64,000 nt of DNA from positions 33,259,501 through 33,323,500 of the forward strand of contig NC_134701.1 in NCBI RefSeq assembly GCF_043290135.1, in the 5' to 3' direction. Positions 52,580 to 63,739 of this stretch are shown here, in pieces. A model generated the notes under the pieces. That model saw only the letters and a program-made list of their open reading frames with translations, had not been told where the DNA came from and ran no database searches. The position numbers and the translations under genes were made by a program. The DNA comes from Rhipicephalus microplus. Taxonomy: Eukaryota > Arthropoda > Arachnida > Ixodida > Ixodidae. How positions within the stretch are numbered: the stretch's first letter is position 1; each line of letters starts with the position of its first letter.

Positions 52580-53600
52580 AATGAGCGAGTCCACGTTGTA
52601 GAGCCTGAGACGAGAAACGTGAACTACTTCCATTCTGGGTGCAGCAGCCGATGAGTTTATGGTAGCGGCCATCTCGCAGGTAACAGGTGTGACCTGACGA
52701 AGGACTCGGTAGGGCCCAGCGTATCGCGATATTAGTTTCTCGCAGAGGCCAACGCGTCGAGATGGGAGTCAAAGGAAAACAAGAGATTTAACAGAAAAAA
52801 CGGCATCCCTATGTCGACGGTCATAAAGAGACTTTTGTGCTGTCTACGACGACGATAACAGAGCGTGGGCTACCGCGCGTGCTGTGAGGCCGCAGGTGAT
52901 CGCATCCTGAGCGTACCAAGTGGAGGATAAGTGGTCTGCTGAAAGCAGTGTGTCGAAGGGCAGTAAGAGATGAAGTCTGAAGTGTAGATAAAAGCGGGAC
53001 TGGCCTGCTGTTTCATGACGTGACGAGGTATAAGATAAAGTGACGATCAGCACAGCTATGTCCCAATCAGTGTGGTCGGTAGATACGTACATGAAAAGCA
53101 TGTCTGTCAATGTGTGGTTAAGGCGCTCCGTAAGGCCGTTAGTCGTAGGTGGGCAGGATGTACTGAATTTGTGCCGGGTAGCACAAGATCGGAGTAGCTT
53201 ATTACCACACGAGATAGAAAGTAGCGACCATGGTCTGTGAGCAGGTGAGACGGAGCGCCATGCTGCAGAATAATGTCATAGAGCAGGAACTCGGCAACGT
53301 CAGTTGAGCAGCTGGTTAGTAGCGATCGAGTGATTACATACCAAGTGGCGTAATCTGTGGCCACTGCAATCCATTCTTTTCCAGGTGTAGAAGTAGGAAA
53401 GGGACCTAGCAAGTCCAAACCCCCTCGATAAAGCGGCTCGGCTGGAACTTCAACAGGTTGAAGAAGACATGCAGGGGGAGTTTTAGGCTTCTTTCGGCAC
53501 TGGCAGAGGTCGCAAGGTGCGACGTAACAGCGAACGGAGCACTAGAGACCCTTCCAGAATACTCGCCGTCGAACGAGGTCGTAGGTTCCGGAGACTCTTA
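52580..53600 (-). pseudogene. pol: Element F integrase region
   Basis: MDLLGPFPTSTPGKEWIAVA TDYATWYVITRSLLTSC, LQHGAPSHLLTDHGRYFLSR (first two core Asp kept), then frame-shifted LTDMLFMYVSTDHTDWDIAV and a GPYRVLRQVT module at ~52730. The catalytic Glu region is frame-damaged. Confidence 0.75.
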
Positions 53601-54560
53601 GATTTTCAGAAGTTGGAGCATCGTGGAATTGTCGCAGAACATCCTTTCGCAGGTGATGTGGTACTACGAGTAAATGTTCCGCGCCACCGAGATGTAAGTT
53701 GCGGTGGTAAAAAACGTTGTCTTGAAGCAAAAATCTGCTAAGGGAAGGGTCAGTATGACGCGATTAAGGGTGGTCAATGATGGTGAGGAGCGATGGATCT
53801 CGGTGCTGTTCGTCGGCCACGTTCAGAAAGTCAGTGATGGCTAAAACGCAGATATCGGATTCCAAATTAGTGGAGTTTGGTGCATCAACGGGGTGCCGGG
53901 ATGAGCAGTCAGTGTCGCTGTGCAGCTTTCCAGATTTGTACACAACCGAGAACGTGTAGTCCTGTAATCGAAGTGCCCATCGGCTGAGTCTTCCTGTACA
54001 GTCCCTAAGCGTCGACAGCCAGCAGAGCGCATGATGGTCAGTGATGACTGTGAACGGGCGTCCGTATAAGTAAGAACGGAATTTCGCAATGGCACGAACG
54101 AGGGCTAAGAATTCCCGCTCAGTGGTGGAATAAATTTTCTCGATTGCGACAGAAGGCGACTAGCGTAGGAAACACACGGTTGGTGCCATTCTGTATCTGA
54201 GCGAGTATAGAACCAATGCCAGGGCCACTTGCATTGGTGCGAAGCTCTGTTCGAGCCGCTGGATCAAAATTAGCCAACACAGGGTGTGATGTGAGGGCTG
54301 TAATCAGCGACGCGAAGGAATGTTTTTGATCCTTTCCTCAAGAAAAGGCCACATTTTTTTAGGAGATCTGTGAGGGGCCTAGTGCTTTATGCGAAGTTGA
54401 AGACAAAGCGGCGGAAGTATGAGCAGAGCCAAATAAAACTGCATACTTCTTGTGTGGAACGCGGAACCGAGAATTCTCGACTGCACGGACTTTGTCAGGC
54501 TCGGTTGAACGCCAGTGGCGTCAACAAAGTGGCCGAGTAGTTTATTTTGCCGGCGTTTAC
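53601..54560 (-). pseudogene. pol: Element F RNase H and connection
   Basis: Fragments in three frames: NVFYHRNLHLGGAEHLLVVP (before integrase), SLTIMRSAG/TDHHALCWLS-type line at 54030, and LGHFVDATGVQP. Recognisable only by comparison with element A. Confidence 0.65.
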
Positions 54561-55130
54561 ATGCGCATTTTGACGAATTCAATTGGAGACCAGCGTAACA
54601 AAAACACCAAGAATCGCCGACAGACGAGACAGGTGGCTTTCGAAAGAGGGCGAGAAAACGAATACACGTCCAGATAGCAAAGGCAGGTAGACCATTTGAA
54701 ATCGCGGAGAAGACAGTCCATCATACGTTCAAAAGTAGCCGGGGCATTGCACAAACCAAAAGGCGTGACCTGGAATTGGTAAAGGCCCTCAGGTGTGATG
54801 AATTCTGTCTGCTCGCAGTCGCCGTCGTCGACCGACATTTGCCAGAATCCGGATCGAAGGTCAAGGGACGAGAAATAGTTGGCGCCGAGGAGGCAGTCGC
54901 CGGTGTCGACGCGGTGGCTTGCGGCACTTGTGCGGTCAGGAGGACGTCGTGGACGTCAAAGATATTCATGTAAGAGAATAAAACAACCCGGAGCGCTGAA
55001 ACTTGGGAAGGTGAGAGGTCGCCGAATCTTATTTTGTCGAGGAATGCCTTATATTGCGTGGTGATGACAGGTTTTGCCGCGGTCTTAGGGGTCAGGGGTA
55101 AAAGAACAAATCGAACATTCATGCAAGGTG
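54557..55130 (-). pseudogene. pol: Element F reverse transcriptase with internal deletion
   Basis: QYKAFLDKIRFGDLSPSQVS AL…MNIFDVHD is followed at once (other frame) by HRVDTGDCLLGANYFSSLDL RSGFWQMSVDDGD and TPFGLCNAPATFERMMDCLL. About 80 codons between 'HRVDTGD' and 'CLLGANYF' present in element A are missing. The polymerase box reads YLDV because of a further frameshift. Confidence 0.75.
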
Positions 55131-55467
55131 GAAAGATCGGCTAAAGTGACGCCTTGGCGAAGAACTTAAATTCACGTAGACAAGCTCACAACAGAAAGTA
55201 ACGGCGTGTTTTTAGCAACAACCACTAGATTACGTGGTAGTGCGATGTGGTGCGTAACGGTTAAATCAATGAGGGGAGCCACCAGATAGTCTACTTTAGG
55301 AACGGACGGAAAGGGCGACACAGGAATTTACATTGCAGCCTGGGCCAGTAGCCGTAGAGACTCCACGGATTGTAGCCGGGTGCGACTTGGAGAAGTCAAA
55401 TCGGTGCACAAAGGCGATTCGAGCCGTAAGATACCGGTAGAACTATCGATGATGGTGAAGTGGGCAG

Positions 55468-55740
55468 TTAAGAAATCAATTCCAAGGATGATGTTGCGTT
55501 AGCAAGCATCGAAGACTGCGAAGAGAACGGAAGTGTGGTGGCTGGCAACAGCAACGCGGGCCGTGCACATGCCAAGCACCGATATTCCACTTCCACTGGC
55601 CATTCGAACAATAGAGACATAGCAGGGGTGAGAACTTTTTTCAGACGAGATCGAAGTGTAGAACTCATAACACATACTTGGGCACCAGTGTAAATAAGAG
55701 CAGCAATGGCGTGGCCATCAAGTAACACTCGAAGTAAATT
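55468..55740 (-). pseudogene. pol: Element F protease
   Basis: LLDGHAIAALIYTGAQVCVM SSTLRSRLKKVLTP: the active site is YTGA where DTGA is expected, so inactive. Continues to VLGM-like and NIILGIDF-like lines in other frames. Confidence 0.75.
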
Positions 55741-55789
55741 GCATCTTTAATTGGTAGACGGTTGAGAGTTTTCGTTCCGAGTTGTCAAC

Positions 55790-57118
55790 GCAGCGCCACC
55801 TCCAGGAGCTGCACTCGTCAGTTTCCCGGGAGATGGCCAGGATATGCCGGTGACGGGGAGTGGTGGCGTTGAGGGGAGCGTGACAGTCGACCCTGAGGAG
55901 ACCGTGAGCGGCTAGACCAGTTTTTTCTGGGCGAGGACGTCAGCGTATGGAGATTGGGAGTGTGGAGATGAACGGCGAAGCGAAGGTTCTTAAAGACGGT
56001 CATCCGGTAAAGTGGGTTCCAAATAGTCCATGGTCCTGACTGCGGTCGACATTAGAAAAGCTTGGCCGGAAATACCACGTGTTGCGGCAATGGTGGGAGA
56101 TGTGCCCAACTCGAGAACAAGAAAATCAGATGGGTCGATCATCGTGCGCACGCCACTCAGATGGATTGCGATAGGGTAGTAAAAACCGAGGAGTCGAAGC
56201 TGCCGCAGTGACAAGTGGAGCAGAATGGTAGTCAGCGTTGTGGACTGGAGTCTTCATGGGCTGCGGCATGATCCTGGCAGGCTGGGGAACCCAGACGCCC
56301 AGGTTAGCAAGCTCCTGATGTACGACGGCTTAAATAAGCGAGACTGTTGGCCAGTTGTATTGCGCGGGAGCTAATAGGAAGCGGGTGCCATGGCCTCCAG
56401 CTCCTGGCGAACAATCCTTGTGATATTGGCAGGAGGCGCAAGAGAATGGGGTGTTGCAGAATCCTCGCAAGACAAAGTCGAAGAGGTGTTTGGTAGTCTC
56501 GTGAAGTGGTGGTTTATTCACCTGCTTTTAGCTGGTTCTAATTGTCGGCATTCAGATATATTGGAGTCGACAGTGGTACAGTTCTTACACATTAGTATGC
56601 TAAAAGCATTGTCAGCAATGCCTTTCAACACGTTGCTGATCTTGTCCGCCTCGGACATATATTTGTCAGTCTTCAACAGCGCCAGTAAGTCTTGGATTTA
56701 CGTGACGTATGACACCGTCGATGATTGAACACGTGACGCGAGTTCCTGCCTGGCTGCTATCTGACGAGCAAATGACCGACCAAGCAAGTCGCAAAGCCTT
56801 TGCTTGCATGGGTCCCAGCTGGTTAATTCTTCTTCATGCGTCTCATACCAGGCGCGTGCCGTACCCCGTAGGCCGAATAGAATATTTGCCAGCATAAACG
56901 TCTGGTCCCACCTGTAGTGCTTGCTGACGTGCTGGAATAATGCGAGCCATTCTTCGACGTGCGCGCGGTACGTCCCCGAAAACGTGTCAGGGTCAAGAAG
57001 ATTGGGGGAATTACAGGTGATGGAGCTGGCGCGGATGGTGAGGCCTGAGTGCCGCTTTCAGGCATCACAGCTGGACAAAGCTGGCATCCACTGCGGAGTT
57101 TCAGAGCCGGTTGTGTGA
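55790..57118 (-). pseudogene. gag: Element F gag
   Basis: From 57110 downward in several frames: MPESGTQAS, SKNGSHYSSTSAST, then MLANILFGLRGTARAWYETH EEELTSWDPCKQRLCDLLGR SFARQIAARQELASRVQ, parallel to element A Gag (LANVGFYLCGTAGAWFEAHE). Ends in an Arg/Ser-rich tail (SRSRSPQGRLSRSPQRHHSP). Many breaks. Confidence 0.75.
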
Positions 57119-57142
57119 ATACCACGCACCTCCACCAAAAGA

Positions 57143-57319
57143 TGCTACGGAGAAGATTTATTTACTAACAGTGGGTCTTGCTAACGGCTTAACGAGTGTA
57201 CAGTCATGCAGGCTAACGGCGAAAGCTCGAGATTCCAATCCAGAACAACCATGTTGTCGTCTTGCTCCTTTTGGCTGCCATTTCAGCTGTGCTAAAGTGA
57301 CAGTTCCATACTCGTATCA
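57143..57319 (-). repeat. 5' LTR of element F (177 bp)
   Basis: Pairs with 52365-52541; followed by the target duplication ATAT. The internal side shows ccaccacctccaccaaaa-type sequence, giving TTTTGGTGGAGGTGCG on the minus strand, a PBS-like TGGTGGAGG as in elements A and B. Confidence 0.9.
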
Positions 57320-57323
57320 ATAT

Positions 57324-57707
57324 CATTACTTTAATTTGTATTTAGTTCCCCAAAGCGCCAAAATGACTCGGTAACATCGCGAATGTTGTCCTGCAGATTC
57401 GTTGTTGTGCACTGCGCGCTCACAAAAATCTTCCATCGCAAGCACACATATGCACGTGCACATTTCGATAGTGATCAAAACCAGTCGCGACCAAAGTTTT
57501 TCACCGGCTCGCTTGGGCAAGTTGCTGAAAGGAGCTCATTGAGGTCGAAGTGTTCGCTTGCGAAGAAATTATGCAGCTTATAAACTCTGGATTAATAGCA
57601 GATGCTATCTCCTCTACACAGTATTGCCCCTGCGCATAAACTTTCGCAGCCTGGGCGCACATTCGGTGCGTCAACGCGCACGAGTGATTCTGTCAGTTGT
57701 GAAACCA
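57324..57707. other. Unassigned sequence between elements F and G
   Basis: The first ~20 bp continue element E. The rest shows no recognised domain. Confidence 0.5.
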
Positions 57708-58280
57708 TGGAGTGGCCCATTTTGACGATAAGCTGGCGGACCACTACATCGCCCTACCCGAAGTTCGGAACGTGTACAAGGAGCCAGTTTTTTGAGCCTC
57801 GCCCAACCCCCAGAAGAGTTCTTGAAAGCAAGGTCATCTGAGATTATCGGACCTGCACGAAATTTTAGAGACGTGTGCGAAACATCGGTGCAGTGCGTTT
57901 GTGACCATATTTGGGCATCGTGTAGACTTTGCTTTCTCCACGTACATTGTGTGGTGACTTTTCCCGCCTTCAAGGGTGGAGCACCTAGACCATCAAGCGC
58001 CGTATAGGCTGATGCCACGGACACTGCGCCCAGGGTTTGCAACACGGGGCTATATAAGTGGAAGACTTTTTTATATTTTGAGTTCTACTGTTCAAGATTT
58101 CGTCTGTACACTTCTTGACTTCTACTTAATCACTTGATCCCCTTCTTTCGAATTCGGAGTTACTAACCATGTAAATAAATTGTCGTTATTACGAGCACCT
58201 CATCTGAAATGTTCGACGATGGGTCCTAGGACAGGGACCCGCTACCAAACTGAGACCCGCAGGACACGGAGTCGCAACTA
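57708..58280 (+). repeat. 5' LTR of element G (573 bp)
   Basis: Contains a TATA box CTATATAAG (58049-58057) and AATAAA (58173-58178), i.e. U3-R-U5 order on the plus strand. Pairs with 62430-63003. Confidence 0.8.
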
Positions 58281-58281
58281 C

Positions 58282-58300
58282 TGGATGGCAGCGGAGGGAT
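58282..58300 (+). other. Candidate primer binding site of element G
   Basis: TGGATGGCAGCGGAGGG one base after the LTR end. TGG start fits; tRNA not identified. Confidence 0.45.
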
Positions 58301-59068
58301 GGCGTCAACCCAGGTAGCAACGACTCGACGACAGCAGTCAGATGCTACGACCTCGTCGACTTCGAGAGGCGATTGGATGACAACGGCCGGATGCTACGAG
58401 CTCATCGACTTGAGAGACAGCCGAACGGCACTTCTGGGATGACACGAGGTCATCAGCGAGAGGCAAATGGAAGGCACTGCCAAGATGCAAGACGCTCGAG
58501 GCATGACTGCGAACCGGGTGATTGCCGACTTTCTCTGTTAAACTTTACAAGACATTTACTAATGTGTGAGTAAAAGCTGGTAGGGAGACGAGCTTTTTTG
58601 GTCTCTGTGCAACTGGCACCAGGCAGATTATGATATAGCTTGTTTAAGCTCTAGTCTGAGGGTGATGGCAAGGTTAACAGCGACAGAACAGGATTCTGTG
58701 TAAGAGACTAAGGAAGCTTTTGCAGACTAATTAGTTTACAGGTAACTTGAGGCAAGGCAGAAAACTAGGCCTGTCGTTGTTGTCAGGGTTAATTATTTGC
58801 AAGACAGGATTCATTCGTGAAATAGAAAAAAGGTACCGGAAGCTGTTAAGAATCTGGATCACTGCGAAAACTCGTGTTGCTAGAAATCGCAAAAGGAGAT
58901 GAAACTGGAAGTGTTGGACTCTCCAATATGAACAAAACTCATCGAGCGGATCGTCGGGAAAGGGACAAGCGATGAAAACCTCTCAAAGCATGCCGACAGT
59001 ATTCAACACAGAAAAGGACAGAAGCACAGAGAGAAGAAGAGGAAAGAGTACGTATACACGAGACTAAA
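58300..59068 (+). other. Element G leader, non-coding
   Basis: Two diverged repeats of ~55 bp (gatgctacgacctcgtcgac at 58339 and ggatgctacgagctcatcgac at 58391), then purine-rich DNA. No ORF of note. Confidence 0.5.
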
Positions 59069-59587
59069 ATGCGAGCATTAGATGAAGACATTGAAAGGAG
59101 CCAAACTGAAATTTCGGCACAGCATCAGAAGCGTCTTTGGCCGTGTATATGTTGGGTATGTGTGAAGCCCCAAAGGAGTTTTGAAGTGGCGAATACGGCG
59201 GATGGGGAAGTCACCGAGAAAGCCGCTGTTTGCAAGGTGCCGCTAGAAAAAGGCACACCTCTCTATCAGTGCGACATGCGAAGTGATCCTTCAGCGGAGA
59301 GAAAAAAGCAACAGGTCGTTGTTACTGAAATTGCGCCTAGGAAAGGTACGCGACTCTCCGGTGATGCGAAGGTAATGCATGTAGAGAGCGAGATGGTGGC
59401 TGGTATTCAAACTGTAGCAAGTCCAAAAGATGTTTCATGTGAGACCAAGGCTGCTTCCTGTCGCCCTAATTGCGTCACTGAACAGATTGATGAACTGGAG
59501 ACCATGCTCGAGCCTCAGCAAGGGAATGACCTTTCGGATGTTGAAAGAGAGGACAACGAAGGTAGTCCTTTATGTAGCCTGACATAA
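59069..59587 (+). CDS. Hypothetical ORF in element G
   Basis: 172 codons from ATG (MRALDEDIERSQTEISAQHQ KRLWP) rich in Glu, Lys and Cys pairs (CICWVCV). No Gag capsid lines, zinc knuckle or enzyme motif. The second half is acidic (EQIDELETMLEPQ, DVEREDNE). It could be a degraded Gag-like or an unrelated protein; not identified. Confidence 0.3.
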   Translation: MRALDEDIERSQTEISAQHQKRLWPCICWVCVKPQRSFEVANTADGEVTEKAAVCKVPLEKGTPLYQCDMRSDPSAERKKQQVVVTEIAPRKGTRLSGDAKVMHVESEMVAGIQTVASPKDVSCETKAASCRPNCVTEQIDELETMLEPQQGNDLSDVEREDNEGSPLCSLT

Positions 59588-62429
59588 CGCTACTGAAACC
59601 CAACAGTACTGCCAGAGAGGACGAACTACTGTTGAAAGTATTTCCTGAAGACAGCGCGGTAAATGCCACAAAGGGTGAGAAAGTACATTGAGAGGCTGTA
59701 GTAGGTTTACTAACAGGCATAAGTTCAGAGAAGGATCATTTCGAGGAACATTTCAATCCCAACAGCAAGTACAGAGCTTGTGTGGTGTTAGAGACATGCC
59801 TCCTGCAGCGGCACGCTAACGATCAGCCAGACGCTAAAACTAGCCATAATCCGAGAGGGACGCGAACTTTCAAGAGTTCAGATCTGTTGAGGGCCCAGCG
59901 TCTGGTTTTGTGAGGGGCAGCGCAGATAAATTTGCCCCACAGCACAATGGAGCGGAGAAATCAAAGGGCAAAAGCTGAAGAAAGGGTGGTACACAGGCAC
60001 ACCTGAACTATAAGATCGCTGATGACGCAACCAGGGAAGCTTATAAGAACCAAGGAAAGGTTGTACGTAAGCGTCAACGCAAAATAAAGAAGCGGGTACG
60101 TGCAGCACCACAAAAGGTGGAGGCAGAGGGCACACCGCAGCGAAAAATGAAGGGTTGGTCATCAGGCAATTCAACAAAACGTCGTTTCCGGCGTATGGCC
60201 AGGCGAAATTGGCAAAATAGGAGTAGCGCAAAGGCACGCGCTTCCCAAAGAAGGAAGGCGCGGTTTAAAAGAACAAGTTTGCGTCAACAACGATGTCGAC
60301 AAGTTTATATACGAAAGGCTGCCAGTCCTAAATTCAGGGTGGAACCAAACACCAAAGGACAATGACGAGTCTTTCATTCGCACTTCAGGAATCTTCCGTG
60401 TTACAATGAAAGCCAGACTAAATCTCGAATGAGCCGAAATAGCAAAGTTGGGCTAAAAGTTCCCTTTCATTGTGGCCCCTGGCGATTGCGAAAGTGGCAG
60501 AGAACCCGACCGCCACGTGCAAAACTAAAAGCGTGAAGGTCTGCTGCATGCTTTACGCAGAATGCGACTCAGAGCTGCTGGAAAGTAACATTTCTGAATA
60601 GTCTTGCAGTTTTGAACCTTTTAGGCGATGTTTTCTTTTGTAAGTAAGGGTTGAGGAGAAAACAGACAACGTTTCAAAGCGTTCAGGCGAAACGCAGAAT
60701 GTCGTGTATTTACAATAAAATGCGCATTTAAAAGAGATTAGATGCTAGGGAAGCGTACGTGTAGTCGTATAATGGTACAGAATTCTAACAGTGCGAATAG
60801 AGCTAAAACACCTAAAAGAAATCAGTGTATTCTTTATACGAAGTGTTTGTGTGATGAGATAACATTACCCAATTGAGACTATTACGCAATGTTTAATTCT
60901 ATCACTTTGGTTTTTGATAAAATACTTAAGTGTCGTGCGATAGCTTAAGCGAAGCGTTACGCGTTACCAAAAGTCGATGTCGAAGCGACATTTTTGACAT
61001 TTGTAAGATGCAGCCAAATCTAGTGTGAAATATTTGAGTCGATCAAGATGTCCTACTAGAGACGTGAAGAACAGTAATGTTTAAGCTTTGGTTATAGCGA
61101 TGGTTATAGCGTGCGCAGAGAACTGGCACGCAGGTTTAAAGTTTCTTTTTGTGCGTAAACGGAACTCTTGCGAGAATTCTTCGTTTTTATTTTTGTTGTT
61201 TTGCAAGAGTCCTGTTTAGGTGGTGGAACGGCCTAGTGAAGGCAGCTTGGAAAACTAGCCTACTAGATTGTGAAGTAGGTATTTGTAGAGGTGAAGCATT
61301 GTCCTTTCTCGGGGCTACTGCCTTTGTTCTCTAAGAGAGGCCAGCTGCTGCGTTGAAGCCTCGTTTAGCAACAGTATACGTTTGGCATACGTTTCAAAAA
61401 GAGCGATACTCCATGGAAACGATGAGCCTTCAACTCGCTGTCATTGACGCAAATGGCATTCTCGAGTGTTCTCCAATATTTTTTTTCCTGACCTAGACAA
61501 AGACCACTGATTAGGTTTTTTTGTTGCTTTCTACATTTTGTTGAACTTGTTTGCATTACATTGAAGACACCACTATGCAAGGTTTCAGGTTGGGTGTGCT
61601 TCCAGTGTTGTTATTATGTTTCACTCAAATGTCGGAGAGAAATTTAGAATAACTAGTGTACTTTTTTTATTTAGTTGTAAAAAGGGAAAGTTGGCTGGTG
61701 GAGTCTGACGGAATTGCCTGGCGCTCACTAGTTGAGTGGTTATGTTTTCTTGTGCATATGTGATGTCTGTTGAGCCAAAATGAAGCAGATGGTCACTACT
61801 CCATCCAGGACAGTCTTCGCCAGAGCGGACGTCTGTGCTCATCTCTCCGGACTGTGGCTGCTAACCTCAGCCCATCGACATCTTCACCCCTCTGCGCGAG
61901 AGCCTGTAATGACGTAATCCCTATTGAAGTGTTTAGGCCTTTGTGAACTGAACGAATATATTTCGATGCATTCCAAGCGGGGATGTGCCATCAAGACGGG
62001 TTGATTTCCTGTCAGCAAAACTAGAACAAGGGGTCCAGGACCAGTTCATACAAAGAACACGCACGAGCCAAGAAAGGCCATTGTGAGCTCGACTCAATGT
62101 AAGGCTTTCGAGGCAAACAAGAAGGCAGCTGCGCCATTTTTCGAGGTCACCGTGGGTCTGGAGAGACCGGACCAGCGTCGTGTTTGCAGTTTAGGCTGAA
62201 AGCCAAAACCCAAACTGGTTGTGACTGCAGTTTGCGAGGAGAAGCAGAGACCCGGAAGTTCGCAGCTACGTCACACCTTTTAGCAAACAATGAAGAATGG
62301 AATGTGTGGTTGAAGGAAAGGCAAAAGCACTATCTGCTGCAGCCCTCGTGGGAGCCCACCTCAGCGCCTTGACGACAAGGGATGAGTCGAACACTTCCCC
62401 TTTCCCCTTTCTTCACAGGATCAACCAAA
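59588..62429 (+). other. Element G interior, mostly non-coding
   Basis: Contains a short, very basic ORF at 60117-60364 (RRFRRMARRNWQNRSSAKAR ASQRRK) resembling a nucleic-acid-binding peptide by composition only. AT-rich 60650-61700. No RT, integrase or protease motif found in any frame by eye. Confidence 0.45.
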
Positions 62430-63003
62430 TGGAGTGGCATATTTTGACGATAAGCTCGCGGATGACCACATTGTCCTACCCGAAGTTTGGCAAGTGTACC
62501 GGCAGCCGGTTTTTCGAACCTCAATTATCTGCCAGAAGAGTTGTGGAAACCTAGGTCATTTAAGATCATAGGACGTGCGCAAAATCTTAGAGACGTGTGT
62601 GAAACGTCGATGCAGTGCGTTTGTGACCATATTTGGTCATCGTGTAGGCTGTCCCCCCTCCACGTGCATTTTGTTGTTCCTTTGCTTACCTTCGTGGGTG
62701 CAGCACCTAGACCATCGAGTGCCGTATTGGCTGAAGCCACAGACAATGCGCCTATGGTTGGCAATAAGGCGCTCTAATGGTGGAAGACTTTTAGATAATT
62801 AAGTTCAACAGTTCAACAGTTCTCTTGTACAGTTGTTCACTTATACTTGATCACTTGATCACCTCTTTTCGAATTCTCAGTTACTAACCATGTAAATAAA
62901 TTTCTGTCGTTCTTACAAGCTTTTCATCTGACTTGGTGGACGATGGATTCTAGAACGGGGGCCCGCTACCAGAATGAAACTCCTGGGACCCAGAGTCGCA
63001 ACA
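62430..63003 (+). repeat. 3' LTR of element G (574 bp)
   Basis: Homologous to 57708-58280 (e.g. gtttgtgaccatatttggtcatcgtgtagg; gttactaaccatgtaaataaat). The TATA box of the other LTR is degraded here. Confidence 0.8.
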
Positions 63004-63726
63004 CCCCCCGCACCTTCCATGTTGTCTTCATTGCCCCACCCAAGCAGGCAGCGCCCTTCTAACCCCACCCATCACCCTCACCACCAAACCTTTACGCAAA
63101 AAATGCCTTGGTGGCCGACACCAGCCCAACTGGAAAAGCCAGCTGCCTCGGAGCCGCTGTCAAGAGGACGAGCCTACCTGGCCGACCCATGGTTGTCCGG
63201 TACTCTTGTGGCCTCTGCTACTTCGAGCCCGTAGCGAAGCAGACCGAAGATGAGACACTCGAGCCTGCCAGACCAGTGGCGCCATCACCCGGTGCGGACC
63301 TGCGGCAGCCCCGACCATCCTGGAGAGGGCCTCCTGGGCCAGTGCTGCGCGAGGCCCGTAACCAACTGGCACCTGTCAGTCGCCATCAATGACCTGAGTT
63401 GCGGGGTTTAACAGGTTTTGAACCAGACCAGAGTGCTACCAGCGACGGATGCACGGTGGCACTAACGGTGGTGAAAGCGACAGCACTGACACTAACTGCG
63501 GAGGATGTGACAGTAATGGCAATGACTTTCCACGATGCAAGAGAGCACGGCAGCAGTGATGGTGGCTACTTTGGATACAGCGGCGACAAGTGACGGTGCC
63601 GGCGGAACCCATGACAGAGGGCCAATCGCAAGAGAGCACAGATTGGGACCCATCGTTCTAGGCTTGCTCGATGGTGAATAACATATTATTATCGTGTTTT
63701 AATCTCTGTCGTCCGGGGGCCTTCTT
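63004..63726. other. Unassigned GC-rich sequence before a right-edge LTR
   Basis: No recognised domain. Presumed internal part of element H because a polypurine tract follows. Confidence 0.4.
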
Positions 63727-63739
63727 AAGGGGAGAAGGA
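63727..63739 (+). other. Polypurine tract of element H
   Basis: AAGGGGAGAAGGA directly before TGTGGAGGAA; classic polypurine tract plus LTR start. Confidence 0.7.

Larger units (their letters stand above)
52365..57319 (-). mobile_element. Element F: gypsy LTR retrotransposon (defective), TSD ATAT
   Basis: LTRs of 177 bp at both ends, flanked by ATAT (52361-52364 and 57320-57323). Minus-strand gag and pol closely related to element A in order and motifs but with many frameshifts, stops and an internal RT deletion. Its insertion splits the 3' part of element E. Confidence 0.9.
42944..57340 (+). mobile_element. Element E: decayed plus-strand gypsy-type retrotransposon
   Basis: Order on the plus strand: LTR-like 42944-43301, PBS-like site, gag, tandem-duplicated insert, zinc knuckle/protease, RT, RNase H, integrase and a C-terminal module. 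It is interrupted by a small LTR element (49614-51492) and by element F (52365-57319). Many stops and frameshifts. The 3' LTR could not be found; the right boundary is approximate. Confidence 0.7.
57708..63003 (+). mobile_element. Element G: large LTR element without recognisable gag or pol
   Basis: LTRs at 57708-58280 and 62430-63003, both starting TGGAGTGGC and ending GTCGCAAC-A, clearly homologous but diverged. Orientation plus from the TATA box, AATAAA and PBS-like site. The internal 4.15 kb has only short ORFs of unknown type, so it fits a large non-autonomous (LARD-like) element. No matching target duplication seen. Confidence 0.65.

Noticed and set aside
62397..62416. Pyrimidine tract as a polypurine tract of element G on the minus strand
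   Set aside because: TATA box, AATAAA and PBS-like site place element G on the plus strand; the tract is on the wrong strand for that orientation.
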